Origin: Intestinibacillus sp964580155
Lineage (GTDB): Bacteria; Bacillota; Clostridia; Oscillospirales; Butyricicoccaceae
Direction of reading: 5' to 3'
NCBI GenBank assembly: GCA_964580155.1
Contig: CAZOJP010000014.1
Coordinates: 1 to 40,320 of the forward strand
Length of the DNA stretch: 40,320 nt
Numbering within the stretch: the stretch's first letter is position 1; every line of letters starts with the position of its first letter. Position numbers and translations under genes: made by a program. Shown here piece after piece: positions 40,292 through 40,320 of the stretch. Under the pieces are notes generated by a model that was not told where the DNA came from, made no database searches, and was given only the letters and a program-made list of their open reading frames with translations.

Positions 40292-40320
40292 AGAGATACG
40301 GCCGAACGGAATACCGCTTC

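Overview
The window comes from a spore-forming, fairly GC-rich clostridial Firmicute. The evidence is a spoIIGA-sigE operon, RNase J, a YlmH-type S4 protein, a NiaR/NiaX niacin circuit, a split B12-dependent methionine synthase and AAGGAG-type ribosome binding sites throughout. An Oscillospirales-like gut bacterium is plausible, but that is inference from gene content and base composition.

Layout. Positions 1-19,080 look like ordinary chromosome: sigE/spoIIGA under a long-spacer Spo0A-type promoter, an S-layer protein with X2 domains, ylmH and birA (divergent), RNase J, a secreted 3D-domain protein, niaR-niaX with a palindromic operator, a translationally coupled metF / activation-domain / metH operon, an amino-acid:cation symporter, and a DUF975/VanW pair. 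Positions 19,080-20,300 hold almost only RNA regulation. On the minus strand is a cobalamin riboswitch with its own promoter and terminator but no evident B12 gene. On the plus strand is a leader with a 44-residue, acidic/proline-rich peptide and a terminator, then a 172-bp element with perfect 17-bp inverted ends, in front of an MgtA-type Mg2+ ATPase.

Positions 23,000-28,600 carry a two-component system followed by a VTC-domain protein, a DUF4956 membrane protein and a secreted beta-helix-like lipoprotein. Both operons start with the same 11-bp-spaced direct repeat, suggesting one regulon. This block collides at about 28,615 with a convergent operon; the 3' ends of both facing genes are fused to antisense sequence of the other, a deletion (or misassembly) scar.

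Positions 28,510-33,930 (minus strand) are the most interesting part: an apparent single operon encoding an ACGX-repeat RiPP precursor, its radical SAM/SPASM enzyme, a quinone-oxidoreductase-like dehydrogenase, a PPC/DUF296 protein, a class M sirtuin (SirTM), a zinc macrodomain ADP-ribosyl hydrolase and a second radical SAM protein. A divergent HxlR-family regulator with an N-terminal Cys shares the promoter region. The usual SirTM partners (GcvH-L, LplA2) are absent, so the operon suggests a link between a cysteine-rich modified peptide and ADP-ribosylation.

Positions 34,700-37,650 hold an AT-richer pair: an HExxH lipoprotein and an overlapping Lgt-family lipidating enzyme. Positions 37,870-40,234 are a tiny prophage scar: a 19-bp duplication of the tRNA-Ala 3' end flanks an N-terminally deleted integrase and an intact lysis module. 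An intact tRNA-Ala(GGC) closes the window.
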